The notes beneath the pieces are model-generated. The model was not told the DNA's origin. It searched no databases and saw only the letters and a list, made by a program, of their open reading frames with translations. From Bacteroidales bacterium (GTDB lineage: Bacteria; Bacteroidota; Bacteroidia; Bacteroidales; UBA7960): DNA of 22,992 nucleotides. A program made the position numbers and the translations under genes. Each line of letters starts with the position of its first letter. Positions within the stretch are counted from its first letter, which is position 1. The stretch lies in contig SLRE01000262.1 of NCBI GenBank assembly GCA_007131125.1, forward strand, positions 1-22,992, in the 5' to 3' direction. Below are positions 1-7,976 of the stretch, one piece after another.

Positions 1-25
1 AGTTGGTTTTCTGACAAATTTAAAT

Positions 26-33
26 TAGGTTTG
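26..33 (+). promoter_or_regulatory. Bacteroidota -7 promoter element for the Usp gene
   Basis: TAGGTTTG matches the -7 consensus TAnnTTTG of the primary Bacteroidota sigma factor. It ends 41 bases before the ATG at 75. The -33 region lies at the window edge (TTGG at 3-6, N19 spacing), a partial match to TTTG. The call rests on the -7 match and its position only. Confidence 0.5.
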
Positions 34-74
34 AATGAAATAGGTCTTTAAGTTTTTTTAAAACATGAGTAATT

Positions 75-926
75 ATGAAGAAGATCATTGTTGGAACAGA
101 TTTTTCAAAAACCTCTGCGGTAGCTTTGCAATATGCCGTTAACATTGCGCAAAAAGTTGATGCTTCAATTACACTTGTGCATGTTTTAAAAGAGAAGGAT
201 TTGGAAAGCAAGCAACCTGAAGAGAAGGAAAGGGCCGGAAAAGAGATCGAAGGTGCTTTTGCCGATCTTATTGAAAAGCATGCCGAAGGGTTTCAAGGCG
301 AAATTGAAACCAAAATCAGGGAAGGACGGGTTTACCAGGAAATCACCAATCAGGCCCGGTATTCTGATGCCTGGCTTATCATCACCGGTGCCCACGGGCT
401 CTCGGGGTTTGAAGAGATATGGCTGGGAAGCCATGCCTATAAGATTGTTTCCCATGCCGGCTGCCCGGTGCTGACTGTGAGGAAAAGCTTTGATCCTGAA
501 AAAGGAATTTCAAAGATTGTATTGCCCATTGACAGTACTTACGAAACCACCCAGAAACTGCCTTTTGCCGAAGAAATGGCCGGACTTTTCAAAGCCGAGG
601 TGCATATTGTTTCTCTCTACAGCAGCCTGACCCATCATACCCGGGAAAAAGTGGATTCCAATACCAGGGAAGCCGTTAAGCATCTCAAAAATAAGGATAT
701 CAAATACATCACGAAGGAAATGGTAACGGAAAATATTACCTCTTCCACGATTGAATACGCAACCGAAATAAATGCAGATTTAATTTGCATTATGACTGAG
801 CAGGAGTTTGCTCCTCCCAATATTTTTCTGGGACCCTATGCCCAGCAAATGGTCAACCGCTCTCCAATACCGGTATTGAGCATCAGGACTAAGCAGCTGA
901 TTGATCCGAGCGGAATTATCGAATAA
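75..926 (+). CDS. Universal stress protein, tandem UspA domains
   Basis: This is a 283-residue cytoplasmic protein made of two UspA-type alpha/beta domains, roughly residues 1-140 and 148-275. The first opens with the usual strand IIVGTDFS and carries the nucleotide-binding pattern G-2x-G-9x-G-S at G105, G108, G118 and S119, so it probably binds ATP. The second has the closing strand PVLSIR but not the glycine pattern (it reads TEQEFAPPNIFLGPY), so it is probably degenerate and structural. Tandem Usp proteins of about 280 residues are common in Bacteroidota, and their exact roles in stress or dormancy are mostly unknown. The ATG at 75 follows a TAnnTTTG element. The gene is alone, with 104 bases before porQ. 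Confidence 0.93.
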   Translation: MKKIIVGTDFSKTSAVALQYAVNIAQKVDASITLVHVLKEKDLESKQPEEKERAGKEIEGAFADLIEKHAEGFQGEIETKIREGRVYQEITNQARYSDAWLIITGAHGLSGFEEIWLGSHAYKIVSHAGCPVLTVRKSFDPEKGISKIVLPIDSTYETTQKLPFAEEMAGLFKAEVHIVSLYSSLTHHTREKVDSNTREAVKHLKNKDIKYITKEMVTENITSSTIEYATEINADLICIMTEQEFAPPNIFLGPYAQQMVNRSPIPVLSIRTKQLIDPSGIIE

Positions 927-1030
927 GGAACTGCAGGGTGTTCACCTGCTCATGATCAAGGGAACAATTACAGAAAAAGCGTGTTTCTTTTGTAATAAGA
1001 ATGTAATTTAGCCCGTTTTGAATTTATATT
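927..1030. other. Intergenic gap between usp and porQ
   Basis: These 104 bases hold no gene. A short inverted repeat (GCAGG at 932-936, CCTGC at 944-948) has a 5-base stem and no following T-tract, so I do not call it a terminator. A promoter for porQ is expected here, but no exact TAnnTTTG occurs. The nearest matches are TAATTTAG at 1004-1011 and a one-base-too-long TATATTTTG at 1025-1033. Confidence 0.4.
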
Positions 1031-2146
1031 TTGTTTTCAAAAAACATTGATTTGAAAAAGCCCTTAGTTTTTGTTTTCCTGGTATTGGTTCTCCAGTTTG
1101 GTACTTACAGCTTTGGACAGCGCCAAAGCGGAAGGGTTTATGAATTCCTTGGGTTGCCGGGTACGGCCAGGATTACTGCCCTGGGTGGTTTTGCCATTCC
1201 CGACCTGGAAAACGACCTCGGAATGGCATTGGTGTATCCCGCCTTGCTCAATGAAGAAATGAGCCATCACCTCTCCCTGAATTTTGTCGACTATTTTGAT
1301 GATATCAATTACGGTACCGTAACTTTTGCAAGGGGTTTTGAAAACCTGGGGACTTTCAGTATTGCCATGCAATATATTGATTACGGCAGGTTTATTGAGG
1401 CGGACGAAACCGGTGAAACCCATGGTGAGTTCAGTGCCGGAGAATATAATTTTATGGTGGGATGGGGCATGATGCTCAATGAGCAGTTTTCCATTGGTAG
1501 CAATCTTAAGGCCATCCATTCCTCTCTTCATGAGTACCAGTCTTTTGGCCTTGCAGTTGATGTATCCCTTGCATATCGTAATCCGGATCGCCTTCTGGCC
1601 ATTGGCCTGGTGGCGCGCAACATGGGAAGGCAGCTTACTTATTATAATACCAGCAACAGGGAACCCCTGCCTTTCGACCTTTTGTTCGGCATTTCAAAAG
1701 AGCTTGCCAATGCCCCTTTTCGTTTTTCGGCCACTGCGCACAACCTGCATAATTTCGACCTTACCTATGATGCAAGCCAGTTGGTGCCTCAACAGATTAC
1801 TGGTATTTCCCCCGATGAGGATGACTCGGGAAGTGATTTTTCTGATTTAGGAGATAAGCTGATGCGGCACCTGGTATTTGGGGTTGAATTTATCCCAACA
1901 GATAATTTTAACTTCCGCGTTGGATATAACTACCGCAGGCGGCAGGAAATGAAAGTGGAATCCAAAATTTCCACAGTGGGCCTTTCATGGGGTTTTGGAG
2001 TCAGGATATCAAGGTTTCACCTGGATTACGGCCGTTCCAACTACCATCTTGCCGGAGCGCCAAACCATATTTCCATTAGCACCAGCCTTTCTGATCTTTT
2101 TCACCGTCCTGAAAACAATACTCCCATGATCAGAGAATCTCAGTAA
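1031..2146 (+). CDS. porQ: Type IX secretion system protein PorQ
   Basis: PorQ is an outer-membrane beta-barrel protein of the type IX secretion system, placed by family knowledge with PorU, PorV and PorZ in surface attachment of secreted cargo. The protein has an N-terminal signal peptide (hydrophobic core FVFLVLVLQFG, then SFGQ). Next comes the PorQ/PorV-type opening in which the barrel starts at GLPGTARITALGG and continues through LVYPALLN. The rest is alternating aromatic and polar strands typical of FadL/PorV-like barrels. A length of about 370 matches the family. No ATG is available near the N terminus. The start is TTG at 1031 or, equally plausible, TTG at 1052, which keeps the whole signal peptide. 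The stop overlaps the ispH start by one base (TAATG), which implies translational coupling. Confidence 0.88.
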   Translation: MFSKNIDLKKPLVFVFLVLVLQFGTYSFGQRQSGRVYEFLGLPGTARITALGGFAIPDLENDLGMALVYPALLNEEMSHHLSLNFVDYFDDINYGTVTFARGFENLGTFSIAMQYIDYGRFIEADETGETHGEFSAGEYNFMVGWGMMLNEQFSIGSNLKAIHSSLHEYQSFGLAVDVSLAYRNPDRLLAIGLVARNMGRQLTYYNTSNREPLPFDLLFGISKELANAPFRFSATAHNLHNFDLTYDASQLVPQQITGISPDEDDSGSDFSDLGDKLMRHLVFGVEFIPTDNFNFRVGYNYRRRQEMKVESKISTVGLSWGFGVRISRFHLDYGRSNYHLAGAPNHISISTSLSDLFHRPENNTPMIRESQ

Positions 2147-3027
2147 TGAAGATTGAAATTGATCCATACAGTGGGTTTTGTTTTGGTGTGGCCGGTGCCG
2201 TGCGCACAGCAGAAGAAGAGCTGAAATCCTCCGGCAACCTGTATTCTTTGGGAAATATTGTTCATAACGAAAAAGAAATGGACAGGCTCCGCAATAAAGG
2301 GTTGAAAGTAATTGATCATCAAACTTTCAGGCAGCTGAAAAATGCCAGGGTTTTGATCCGCACCCACGGTGAGCCCCCCGAAACCTACCGCACAGCTTTT
2401 GAAAACAACCTCCAGTTGATTGATGCCACATGCCCGGTGGTTCTTAAATTGCAGAAACGGGTAAAAGAAAGTTTTTCTGAAGCTCCTGAAGAAGAAGGAC
2501 AGGTGGTAATTTATGGCAAAGAGGGACATGCAGAGGTGGAAGGCCTCAAGGGTCAAAACCCTGCTAAGGCCATAGTGATAAACAATGACCTGAAAAATCT
2601 GGAGAAAATTGACTTTGACAAACCCATCCGGCTTTTTTGCCAAACCACACAGGATGTGCAGGGATTTAAAGCCCTGGTCAACGAAATACAACTTCGCATA
2701 AACCGGCAGGGTTGTGGGGGAAATCATCATTTTTCAGCTTTCGACACCATTTGCAGGCAGGTGAGTATGCGTGAGCCCCGCCTGGAAAAGTTCTCTGAAA
2801 AAAAGGATGTGGTGGTTTTCGTCAGCGGAAAAAAAAGCAGCAACGGCCGCTACCTCTTCCAGGTATGTAAAAAAGCCAATCCCAGATCTTATTTTGTGTC
2901 AGACGAAAGCCAGGTGGAAGCATCCTGGTTCAATGCCGGTGATAATGTCGGGATTTGCGGTGCTACCTCTACTCCTTTATGGCTTATGGAAAGCGTTGCC
3001 GAAAAAATTCATTCTTTTTACAAATAA
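2146..3027 (+). CDS. ispH: 4-hydroxy-3-methylbut-2-enyl diphosphate reductase
   Basis: IspH (LytB) carries out the last step of the MEP isoprenoid pathway, reducing HMBPP to IPP and DMAPP with a 4Fe-4S cluster. The three cluster cysteines are present at C12 (GFCFGV), C96 (DATCPVV) and C203 (DTICRQ), two of them at the same numbers as in E. coli. The diphosphate-binding histidines H74 (RTHGEPP) and H128 and the proton-donating glutamate E130 (GHAEVEG) are also present. QTTQD and SSNGRYLF complete the active site. The 293-residue length is normal for the short form. Both ends share one base with neighbours: TAATG at 2144-2148 with porQ, and TAATG at 3025-3029 with the protease. It is therefore probably co-translated with genes of unrelated function. 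Confidence 0.97.
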   Translation: MKIEIDPYSGFCFGVAGAVRTAEEELKSSGNLYSLGNIVHNEKEMDRLRNKGLKVIDHQTFRQLKNARVLIRTHGEPPETYRTAFENNLQLIDATCPVVLKLQKRVKESFSEAPEEEGQVVIYGKEGHAEVEGLKGQNPAKAIVINNDLKNLEKIDFDKPIRLFCQTTQDVQGFKALVNEIQLRINRQGCGGNHHFSAFDTICRQVSMREPRLEKFSEKKDVVVFVSGKKSSNGRYLFQVCKKANPRSYFVSDESQVEASWFNAGDNVGICGATSTPLWLMESVAEKIHSFYK

Positions 3028-4667
3028 TGCAGCCTTGCATGATAAATCAAACCCAAACCTTAAGCCCGGTTTTTTTAGTTATTCTGTTTTGCATAATATC
3101 TTTAGGAATTATACAGGCAGATGAAAAGACGGAATCCAAACCCGACCAGAGTTACTGGGTGCTTTTCACAGATAAGGATGGGGTAGATTTTGATCCCTGG
3201 GCGTATTTTGATCCCAAAGCCATTAAAAGACGCCTCAGGCATGGGCAATCTGTTTACGACCCTATAAATTTTCCGGTAAGGGAGGATTATCTTGATTCGG
3301 TAAATACCATTGTGGAAAAGGCAGACGTGGTTTTGCGGTGGTTTAACGCAGTGCATGTGGAGGCCACCCCCGTTCAGGTGAATAAGCTGGAAAGTCTTGA
3401 TTTTGTAAAAAAAGTTCAGCCGGTTAGAGGAGGGTTTTATCCTGCAGAAAAACTCTCCGGCACAAAGGAAAGCTGGTTTTTATCAAAGGAACAGCAGGAT
3501 CTGCTTCAAACACAGACCCGGCATATGCAGGGACAGTATTTTTCCAAAAATGGAATTGACGGGAGCGGGGTTCGAATAGCCATTTTTGATGCAGGTTTTC
3601 CCGGGGTGGATACCCATCCGGTTTTCAGGCATATCCGCAATGACGAGCGTATTGTAGCTACTTATGATTTCCACAACAACCGCCAGGATGTTTTCAGGGC
3701 CAATGTGCACGGTACCATGGTAATGTCGGCAGTCGGTGGGATAAAAGACAGCATCCCCATGGGGCTGGCTACGGGTGCAGAATTTTTGCTGGCCAGAACC
3801 GAATTGCTGCGCGAGATCTATGCAGAGGAAAAGTACTGGCTGGCAGCCATGGAATGGGCCGACAGGAAGGGTGCAGATATCATAAATTCCTCTCTTGGTT
3901 ATATATATCACCGGTATTTTCCTGACCAAATGGACGGACAAACCTCCCTTGTGTCTCAGGCAGGAAATATTGCAGCCAGGAAAGGCATTCTGGTGATCAA
4001 TGCTGCAGGCAACGAAAGGCTCAGGGAAAACTGGGGGACGGTGGCCACCCCGGCCGATGCCGACAGTGTGCTCGCAGTTGGTGCGCTGGATTATCCTTCG
4101 CTTTTGCGGGCCGCTTATTCTTCACCCGGTCCAACCGCCGATGGAAGACTCAAACCCAACCTTAGTGCTTTGGGTACAGTAGTGGCCGCCAACAGAAGAG
4201 GTTTTTCAACCCCTTCCGGAACTTCCTTTGCCAGCCCGTTGGTTGCCGGCTTTGCAGCCTGTCTTTTGCAAATGAATCCCGATTGGACCTCCATGCAGTT
4301 GTTCAATGCCCTGGAGCGAAGCGGCAGGCTTTATCCTTATTTTGACTTAGCCCATGGATATGGCACTCCGCAGGCAGGGAATTTTCTATCTGATGCGCCT
4401 GTTTTTTCTGCACCTACTTTCGATTTTTCAGAAAATGAAGAAGAAATAAAAGTGATTATCCGGCAAAATGTGATCACTTTTCCCTTTGAGGACCCATACG
4501 ACCTTTACGTTTTTTATCATATTCAAAATTCCCGGGGAGAAATTGAGCAATATTACGTTGTAAGGGCCAATCAGCATGAAGTCCTTTCTTTCAGGAAAAA
4601 TGACTTCCAACCCGGACAGAAATTGCTCGTGCATTTTAAAGGCTTTACCGCTTCCCGCGTTTTTTGA
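3027..4667 (+). CDS. Secreted subtilisin-like serine protease (S8)
   Basis: This 546-residue protein has an N-terminal signal peptide (hydrophobic 14-29, cleavage probably after IIQA). An inhibitor-I9-like propeptide follows at about 32-140, with the core VVLRWFNAVHVEATP. The S8 catalytic domain spans about 175-430. The triad is D188 (IFDAGF, with D-A-G instead of the usual D-T/S-G), H228 (VHGTMVMS) and S400 (GTSFASP), with oxyanion N329 (NAAGNE). About 115 beta-rich residues follow, which do not end in a recognisable type IX sorting domain. The start was set at the ATG at 3027, which overlaps the ispH stop in TAATG. The open frame extends back to 2955, but that stretch lies inside ispH and lacks signal-peptide character. 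ATG 3039 is an alternative. The substrate is unknown; the protein is probably periplasmic or outer-membrane associated. Confidence 0.93.
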   Translation: MQPCMINQTQTLSPVFLVILFCIISLGIIQADEKTESKPDQSYWVLFTDKDGVDFDPWAYFDPKAIKRRLRHGQSVYDPINFPVREDYLDSVNTIVEKADVVLRWFNAVHVEATPVQVNKLESLDFVKKVQPVRGGFYPAEKLSGTKESWFLSKEQQDLLQTQTRHMQGQYFSKNGIDGSGVRIAIFDAGFPGVDTHPVFRHIRNDERIVATYDFHNNRQDVFRANVHGTMVMSAVGGIKDSIPMGLATGAEFLLARTELLREIYAEEKYWLAAMEWADRKGADIINSSLGYIYHRYFPDQMDGQTSLVSQAGNIAARKGILVINAAGNERLRENWGTVATPADADSVLAVGALDYPSLLRAAYSSPGPTADGRLKPNLSALGTVVAANRRGFSTPSGTSFASPLVAGFAACLLQMNPDWTSMQLFNALERSGRLYPYFDLAHGYGTPQAGNFLSDAPVFSAPTFDFSENEEEIKVIIRQNVITFPFEDPYDLYVFYHIQNSRGEIEQYYVVRANQHEVLSFRKNDFQPGQKLLVHFKGFTASRVF

Positions 4668-4820
4668 ACATGGATAATGAAGCATGCACGATTAATTTTT
4701 GACATACAAGAGAATGGATGTTTGGAATACAAAAGCTTGTCTTACAGATAAAAGGAAGTTGTGATGTTCTCCCGCACGGACCGGATAGGCATGTGGGCTG
4801 TTAACTCAAATAAATAGCAC
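4668..4820. other. Intergenic gap before the outer-membrane protein gene
   Basis: These 153 bases contain no open reading frame that looks real. No stem-loop with a T-tract follows the protease gene. TAATTTTTG at 4693-4701 resembles a -7 element but has one extra base, so I do not call it. Confidence 0.4.
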
Positions 4821-5528
4821 ATGAATCATTTACCAAAACTTTTGCCCATATTGTTACTGCTGCTTTGCACCAACCTCAGCGGCCAGACTGTTTTGCTTGG
4901 AGAAGATCTCAGGGGTGATACGGTGGTACCTGATTATGGCATGAACCGTAAACATTTCCGGCATTTTTATATTGGATTTCAGTTTGCAGGAGGAGCTCCT
5001 GAAACTCCCGGGGCAAGCATTTCCCATGGAAGTTCCTGGGCAATGGAATATGGTTTGCGCTATAAAAGGAGGTTTTCACAGGTTTTTTCGGCGGGATATG
5101 AAGCCAGCATCAGCCGTATGGCCTTCGTTATCAGGCAGGGGGATGATAAAGAAATACCCGACCTGGTACAAAGGGACCGTGAAAAGCTGGTTTTTCTGCA
5201 AACAGGGCTTGGGTTGTATAAGCGGGCAAATTACGGGAAAAGAGGAGATTATATAGGAAGGTTTATTGATGTGGGTATATTCGGTCAATGGCATTTTAAT
5301 GTGCGCCATGTTGGATTTAAGGAAACAGATAATGAGCGCATCCGCATACGAAGAAGCAGCATGGATTATCCCAGGAATTTTTCTTACGGTATCCTCGGCA
5401 GAAAAGGATTCAATAATTTTGTTTTTAAAACCACTTACCGGGTTTCTGACTTATTCCGGAGTTCGGCCGATCTACCGGAGTTGCCAAGGTTTATGTTTGG
5501 CATGCAGATTGGCATACACCCACTTTAA
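4821..5528 (+). CDS. Predicted outer-membrane beta-barrel protein, unknown
   Basis: I do not recognise this 235-residue protein by family. It begins with a clear signal peptide (LLPILLLLLCTNLSGQ), so it is exported. After an approximately 20-residue linker it shows repeated amphipathic strands rich in aromatic, glycine and charged residues (HFYIGFQFAGG, MEYGLRYKRRF, FSAGYEASI, FVFKTTYRVSDLF, FMFGMQIGIHPL). These fit a small 8-10 strand barrel whose last strand reaches the C terminus. Size and layout resemble PorT-like barrels, but I see no PorT motif and do not name it so. The gene is separated from the protease by 153 bases and is convergent with the methyltransferase 11 bases downstream. 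Confidence 0.75.
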   Translation: MNHLPKLLPILLLLLCTNLSGQTVLLGEDLRGDTVVPDYGMNRKHFRHFYIGFQFAGGAPETPGASISHGSSWAMEYGLRYKRRFSQVFSAGYEASISRMAFVIRQGDDKEIPDLVQRDREKLVFLQTGLGLYKRANYGKRGDYIGRFIDVGIFGQWHFNVRHVGFKETDNERIRIRRSSMDYPRNFSYGILGRKGFNNFVFKTTYRVSDLFRSSADLPELPRFMFGMQIGIHPL

Positions 5529-5539
5529 GCAGGGGAAAC

Positions 5540-6181
5540 TCATATTTTCTGGCTGATCATCAGTCCGTCCCTGAAGGGAAGTAAAAGGTTTCTTATTCCG
5601 GAATGATTTTTTACATATTCATTAAACCGGACAATTCCCTCCGTTTCGGGGTCATTGCCTGCATCTTTCTGAAGGACTTTTCCGCTCCATAAAACGTTAT
5701 CCGCCAGGATCACACCTCCGCTACTGGTTTTTTCGTAAATCATGTCGAAATAGGTGATGTAATTTTCTTTGTCGGCATCAATAAAGGCCAGGTCAAAGGT
5801 TTCATCAAGGGTGGGAATAAGATCCAGGGCTTCTCCGATGTGCTGTACAATGCTGTTTTGCAGGCCGGCCCGGACAAAATACTCCCTTGCAAAATCTTCC
5901 AGTTCAGGATTGTGGTCAATGGTATGTAGCCGGCCGCCGGCTTTTAGTCCCCTGGCCATGCATATGGCCGAATATCCTGTGTAGGTTCCTACTTCCAGAA
6001 TGCGGGAAGGGCGTATCATGCAGCTGATCAACTCAAGTAGGTTTCCCTGCAAATGGCCCGACAGCATTCTCGGCCTGAGCACCTTGGCGTGGGTGTCACG
6101 GTTCAGTTTTTTCAAAACCCCGGATTCGGGACTGCTGATGCTTTCGGCATATCTTTCTATTTCAGGAGGGAGAAAATTCAT
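5540..6181 (-). CDS. SAM-dependent O-methyltransferase, family 3
   Basis: This 213-residue class I methyltransferase belongs to the catechol/caffeoyl-CoA O-methyltransferase-like family (Methyltransf_3). Motif I is EVGTYTGYS at 63-71. The metal-binding residues are D135 (FIDADKENY), D161 and N162 (ILADNVLW). The upstream helix carries the family pattern RMLSGHLQGNLL at 38-49. Bacterial members include TrmR/YrrM, which methylates 5-hydroxyuridine in tRNA, so a tRNA wobble role is possible, but other substrates are not excluded. It is the last gene of the minus-strand operon ruvX-def-M16 and starts 11 bases after the M16 stop. Confidence 0.92.
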   Translation of the reverse strand: MNFLPPEIERYAESISSPESGVLKKLNRDTHAKVLRPRMLSGHLQGNLLELISCMIRPSRILEVGTYTGYSAICMARGLKAGGRLHTIDHNPELEDFAREYFVRAGLQNSIVQHIGEALDLIPTLDETFDLAFIDADKENYITYFDMIYEKTSSGGVILADNVLWSGKVLQKDAGNDPETEGIVRFNEYVKNHSGIRNLLLPFRDGLMISQKI

Positions 6182-6192
6182 GTCAAAAAAAA

Positions 6193-7416
6193 CTAAGGTT
6201 TAAAGATGAGCATGCTCATATTTTCAGGATCAAGAACCTCATTGGCAGCTTCCATGAGGTGGCTCCCGGAAACCGCTTCAATTTTCCGGTTGATCTCTTC
6301 CAGGCTGTCGACTTTGTTGTAAAGCAGCATGCTTTTTCCCATTGACAGCATCTCATTCATGTTGGATTCAAAAGAAATGGCAACCTGCCCGATGAGCTGT
6401 TGTTTGGCCCGCTTCAACTGCAAATACCCAAGTTTGTTTTTCCTGAGGCGGGTCAGCTCTTTGCGGATGATGCCCATGGTTTTTTCAATGTATTCGGGGT
6501 CTGTGCCAAAATAAATGCTGAAAATGCCGGTATCCGAATAAGGCTGGTAATGGCTTTCTATGTTATAGCAAAAACCATGTTTCTCCCTCACGGCCATATT
6601 CAGACGCGAATTGAGCCCCGGGCCTCCCAGCATGTTGTTAAGCAGTATGAGGGTGGTTTTGTAGGGATGACTGCTGGGATATCCCTGGCTGCCAATCATG
6701 CAATGCGACTGATGATTCCGCCTTTTTACCATCTTTTTTCTCGGTACATAATCTGTGAAGGGAACCCTTGAATTTTTTCGTGAGGTGGGTGCTGCATCAC
6801 CAAAGAATTTCTCTGCCAGGCCCAGCAGTTTTGAAAAAGGTATCCTGCCCACAGAGCAAATGACCATATCTTCGGTGGTATAATTCTTCCGGATAAAACG
6901 GAATATGGCCTCCCGGTCAAACGACCTGAGCTTTGACGGAGTGCCAAGGATGTTGCGTCCAAGGGCATGACCGTTAAAAATCACTTCGTCAAAATCGTCA
7001 AAAATCTGCTCTCCCGGAGTGTCTTTATAAGAATTGATCTCATCTATTACAATATCTTTCTCCTTGCTGAGCTCCTTTTCGGGAAAAGTGGAATGGAACA
7101 GAATGTCGGAAAGCAGGTCAAACCACCTTTGATAATACTGATGCATAAAAGAAGCATACAGGCAGGTGTCTTCTTTGGTGGTAAAAGCATTGAGTTCTCC
7201 ACCTACATTTTCCATGTGGGCAAGGATGTGGTGGGCCCTCCTGCGGGTGGTGCCTTTAAAAATAACGTGCTCAATAAAATGGGCAAGCCCCTGTTCCTTC
7301 AGGGATTCATCCCGGGAGCCTGCATTGATGGACAGCCCGCAATGTGCCACGGGGGAATCCGTGTGTTTATGAATGATACGAATTCCGTTAGAAAGCCTGT
7401 GCGTTTGGTAAATCAT
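6193..7416 (-). CDS. M16 family zinc metallopeptidase (pitrilysin-like)
   Basis: This 407-residue peptidase has the inverted zinc motif HFIEH at 46-50 (H46 and H50 ligands, E49 catalytic). The third ligand is E126 in VIDEINSYKD. The C-terminal half-domain includes the usual GPGLNSRL segment and an R/Y-containing region (NIESHYQPYSDTG). No signal peptide is visible, which fits the cytoplasmic YmxG/mitochondrial-processing-peptidase-like subgroup rather than the large two-repeat periplasmic type. The start overlaps the def stop by 4 bases (7413-7416), so the two are translationally coupled. Pairing with peptide deformylase suggests peptide or N-terminal processing, though that link is inference. 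Confidence 0.93.
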   Translation of the reverse strand: MIYQTHRLSNGIRIIHKHTDSPVAHCGLSINAGSRDESLKEQGLAHFIEHVIFKGTTRRRAHHILAHMENVGGELNAFTTKEDTCLYASFMHQYYQRWFDLLSDILFHSTFPEKELSKEKDIVIDEINSYKDTPGEQIFDDFDEVIFNGHALGRNILGTPSKLRSFDREAIFRFIRKNYTTEDMVICSVGRIPFSKLLGLAEKFFGDAAPTSRKNSRVPFTDYVPRKKMVKRRNHQSHCMIGSQGYPSSHPYKTTLILLNNMLGGPGLNSRLNMAVREKHGFCYNIESHYQPYSDTGIFSIYFGTDPEYIEKTMGIIRKELTRLRKNKLGYLQLKRAKQQLIGQVAISFESNMNEMLSMGKSMLLYNKVDSLEEINRKIEAVSGSHLMEAANEVLDPENMSMLIFKP

Positions 7417-7976
7417 CTTTTCTTCAGGGGAAACTTCATCAAATATCCCGGGTTTACTGCTCCCCTGGAGATATTGGACAGTTTTTTTCTTATGAGTCTT
7501 CTTTTTAGTGCCGACATCCGGTCTACCATCAACACCCCGTCAATATGGTCGTATTCGTGTTGAATGATGCGTGCCGCCATCCCGGAAAAGGTTTCTTCGT
7601 ATTGACGGAAATTTTCATCCTGGTATCTGAGTTTGATCTCAGGCTTGCGGTTGATGTCTTCCCTTAGTTCGGGAAAACTAAGGCAACCTTCATTAAACAG
7701 CCATTCCTTACCTGTTTCTTCAAGAATCTCTGCGTTGATAAAAACCTTTTTAAAGTCCTTTAATTCAGGATGGTCCTCGGCAAAAGGATTGGCATCGATA
7801 ATGAACAGACGAATGGAATGACCTACCTGTGGGGCGGCCAGTCCAACACCCTGGGCATTGTACATGGTTTCCCACATATTGCTGATCAGCTCCTCCAGGC
7901 CAGGATGGTCGGGTTCAATAGGAACCGCCTTTTTTTTGAGGATGGGGTCACCGTATGCAAGAATAGGTAAAATCAT
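7413..7976 (-). CDS. def: Peptide deformylase
   Basis: Def removes the formyl group from the initiator methionine of nascent proteins. All three family motifs are present: GVGLAAPQ at 43-50, EGCLSFP with metal ligand C98, and QHEYDH with H140, catalytic E141 and H144. Its 187 residues fit the Bacteroidota form. The ATG at 7976 overlaps the ruvX stop by 4 bases, and its stop overlaps the M16 peptidase start by 4 bases, placing it in the middle of a coupled minus-strand operon. Confidence 0.97.
   Translation of the reverse strand: MILPILAYGDPILKKKAVPIEPDHPGLEELISNMWETMYNAQGVGLAAPQVGHSIRLFIIDANPFAEDHPELKDFKKVFINAEILEETGKEWLFNEGCLSFPELREDINRKPEIKLRYQDENFRQYEETFSGMAARIIQHEYDHIDGVLMVDRMSALKRRLIRKKLSNISRGAVNPGYLMKFPLKKR

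Noticed and set aside
932..948. Inverted repeat after usp as a terminator
   Set aside because: The stem is only 5 bases and no T-tract follows.
1064..1531. Long open frame on the minus strand inside porQ
   Set aside because: It lies fully antisense to a gene with clear homology and has no family motif, signal peptide or promoter element.
2140..2730. 196-codon open frame on the minus strand opposite ispH
   Set aside because: It is a shadow of the conserved ispH frame, and its composition (histidine- and phenylalanine-rich) is typical of antisense reading.
2955..3026. Upstream extension of the protease frame
   Set aside because: It lies inside the ispH end and has a charged sequence unlike a signal peptide; the ATG at 3027 gives a proper one.
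4693..4701. TAATTTTTG as a -7 promoter element for the outer-membrane protein gene
   Set aside because: It has one extra base relative to TAnnTTTG, no -33 partner, and lies 120 bases from the start.
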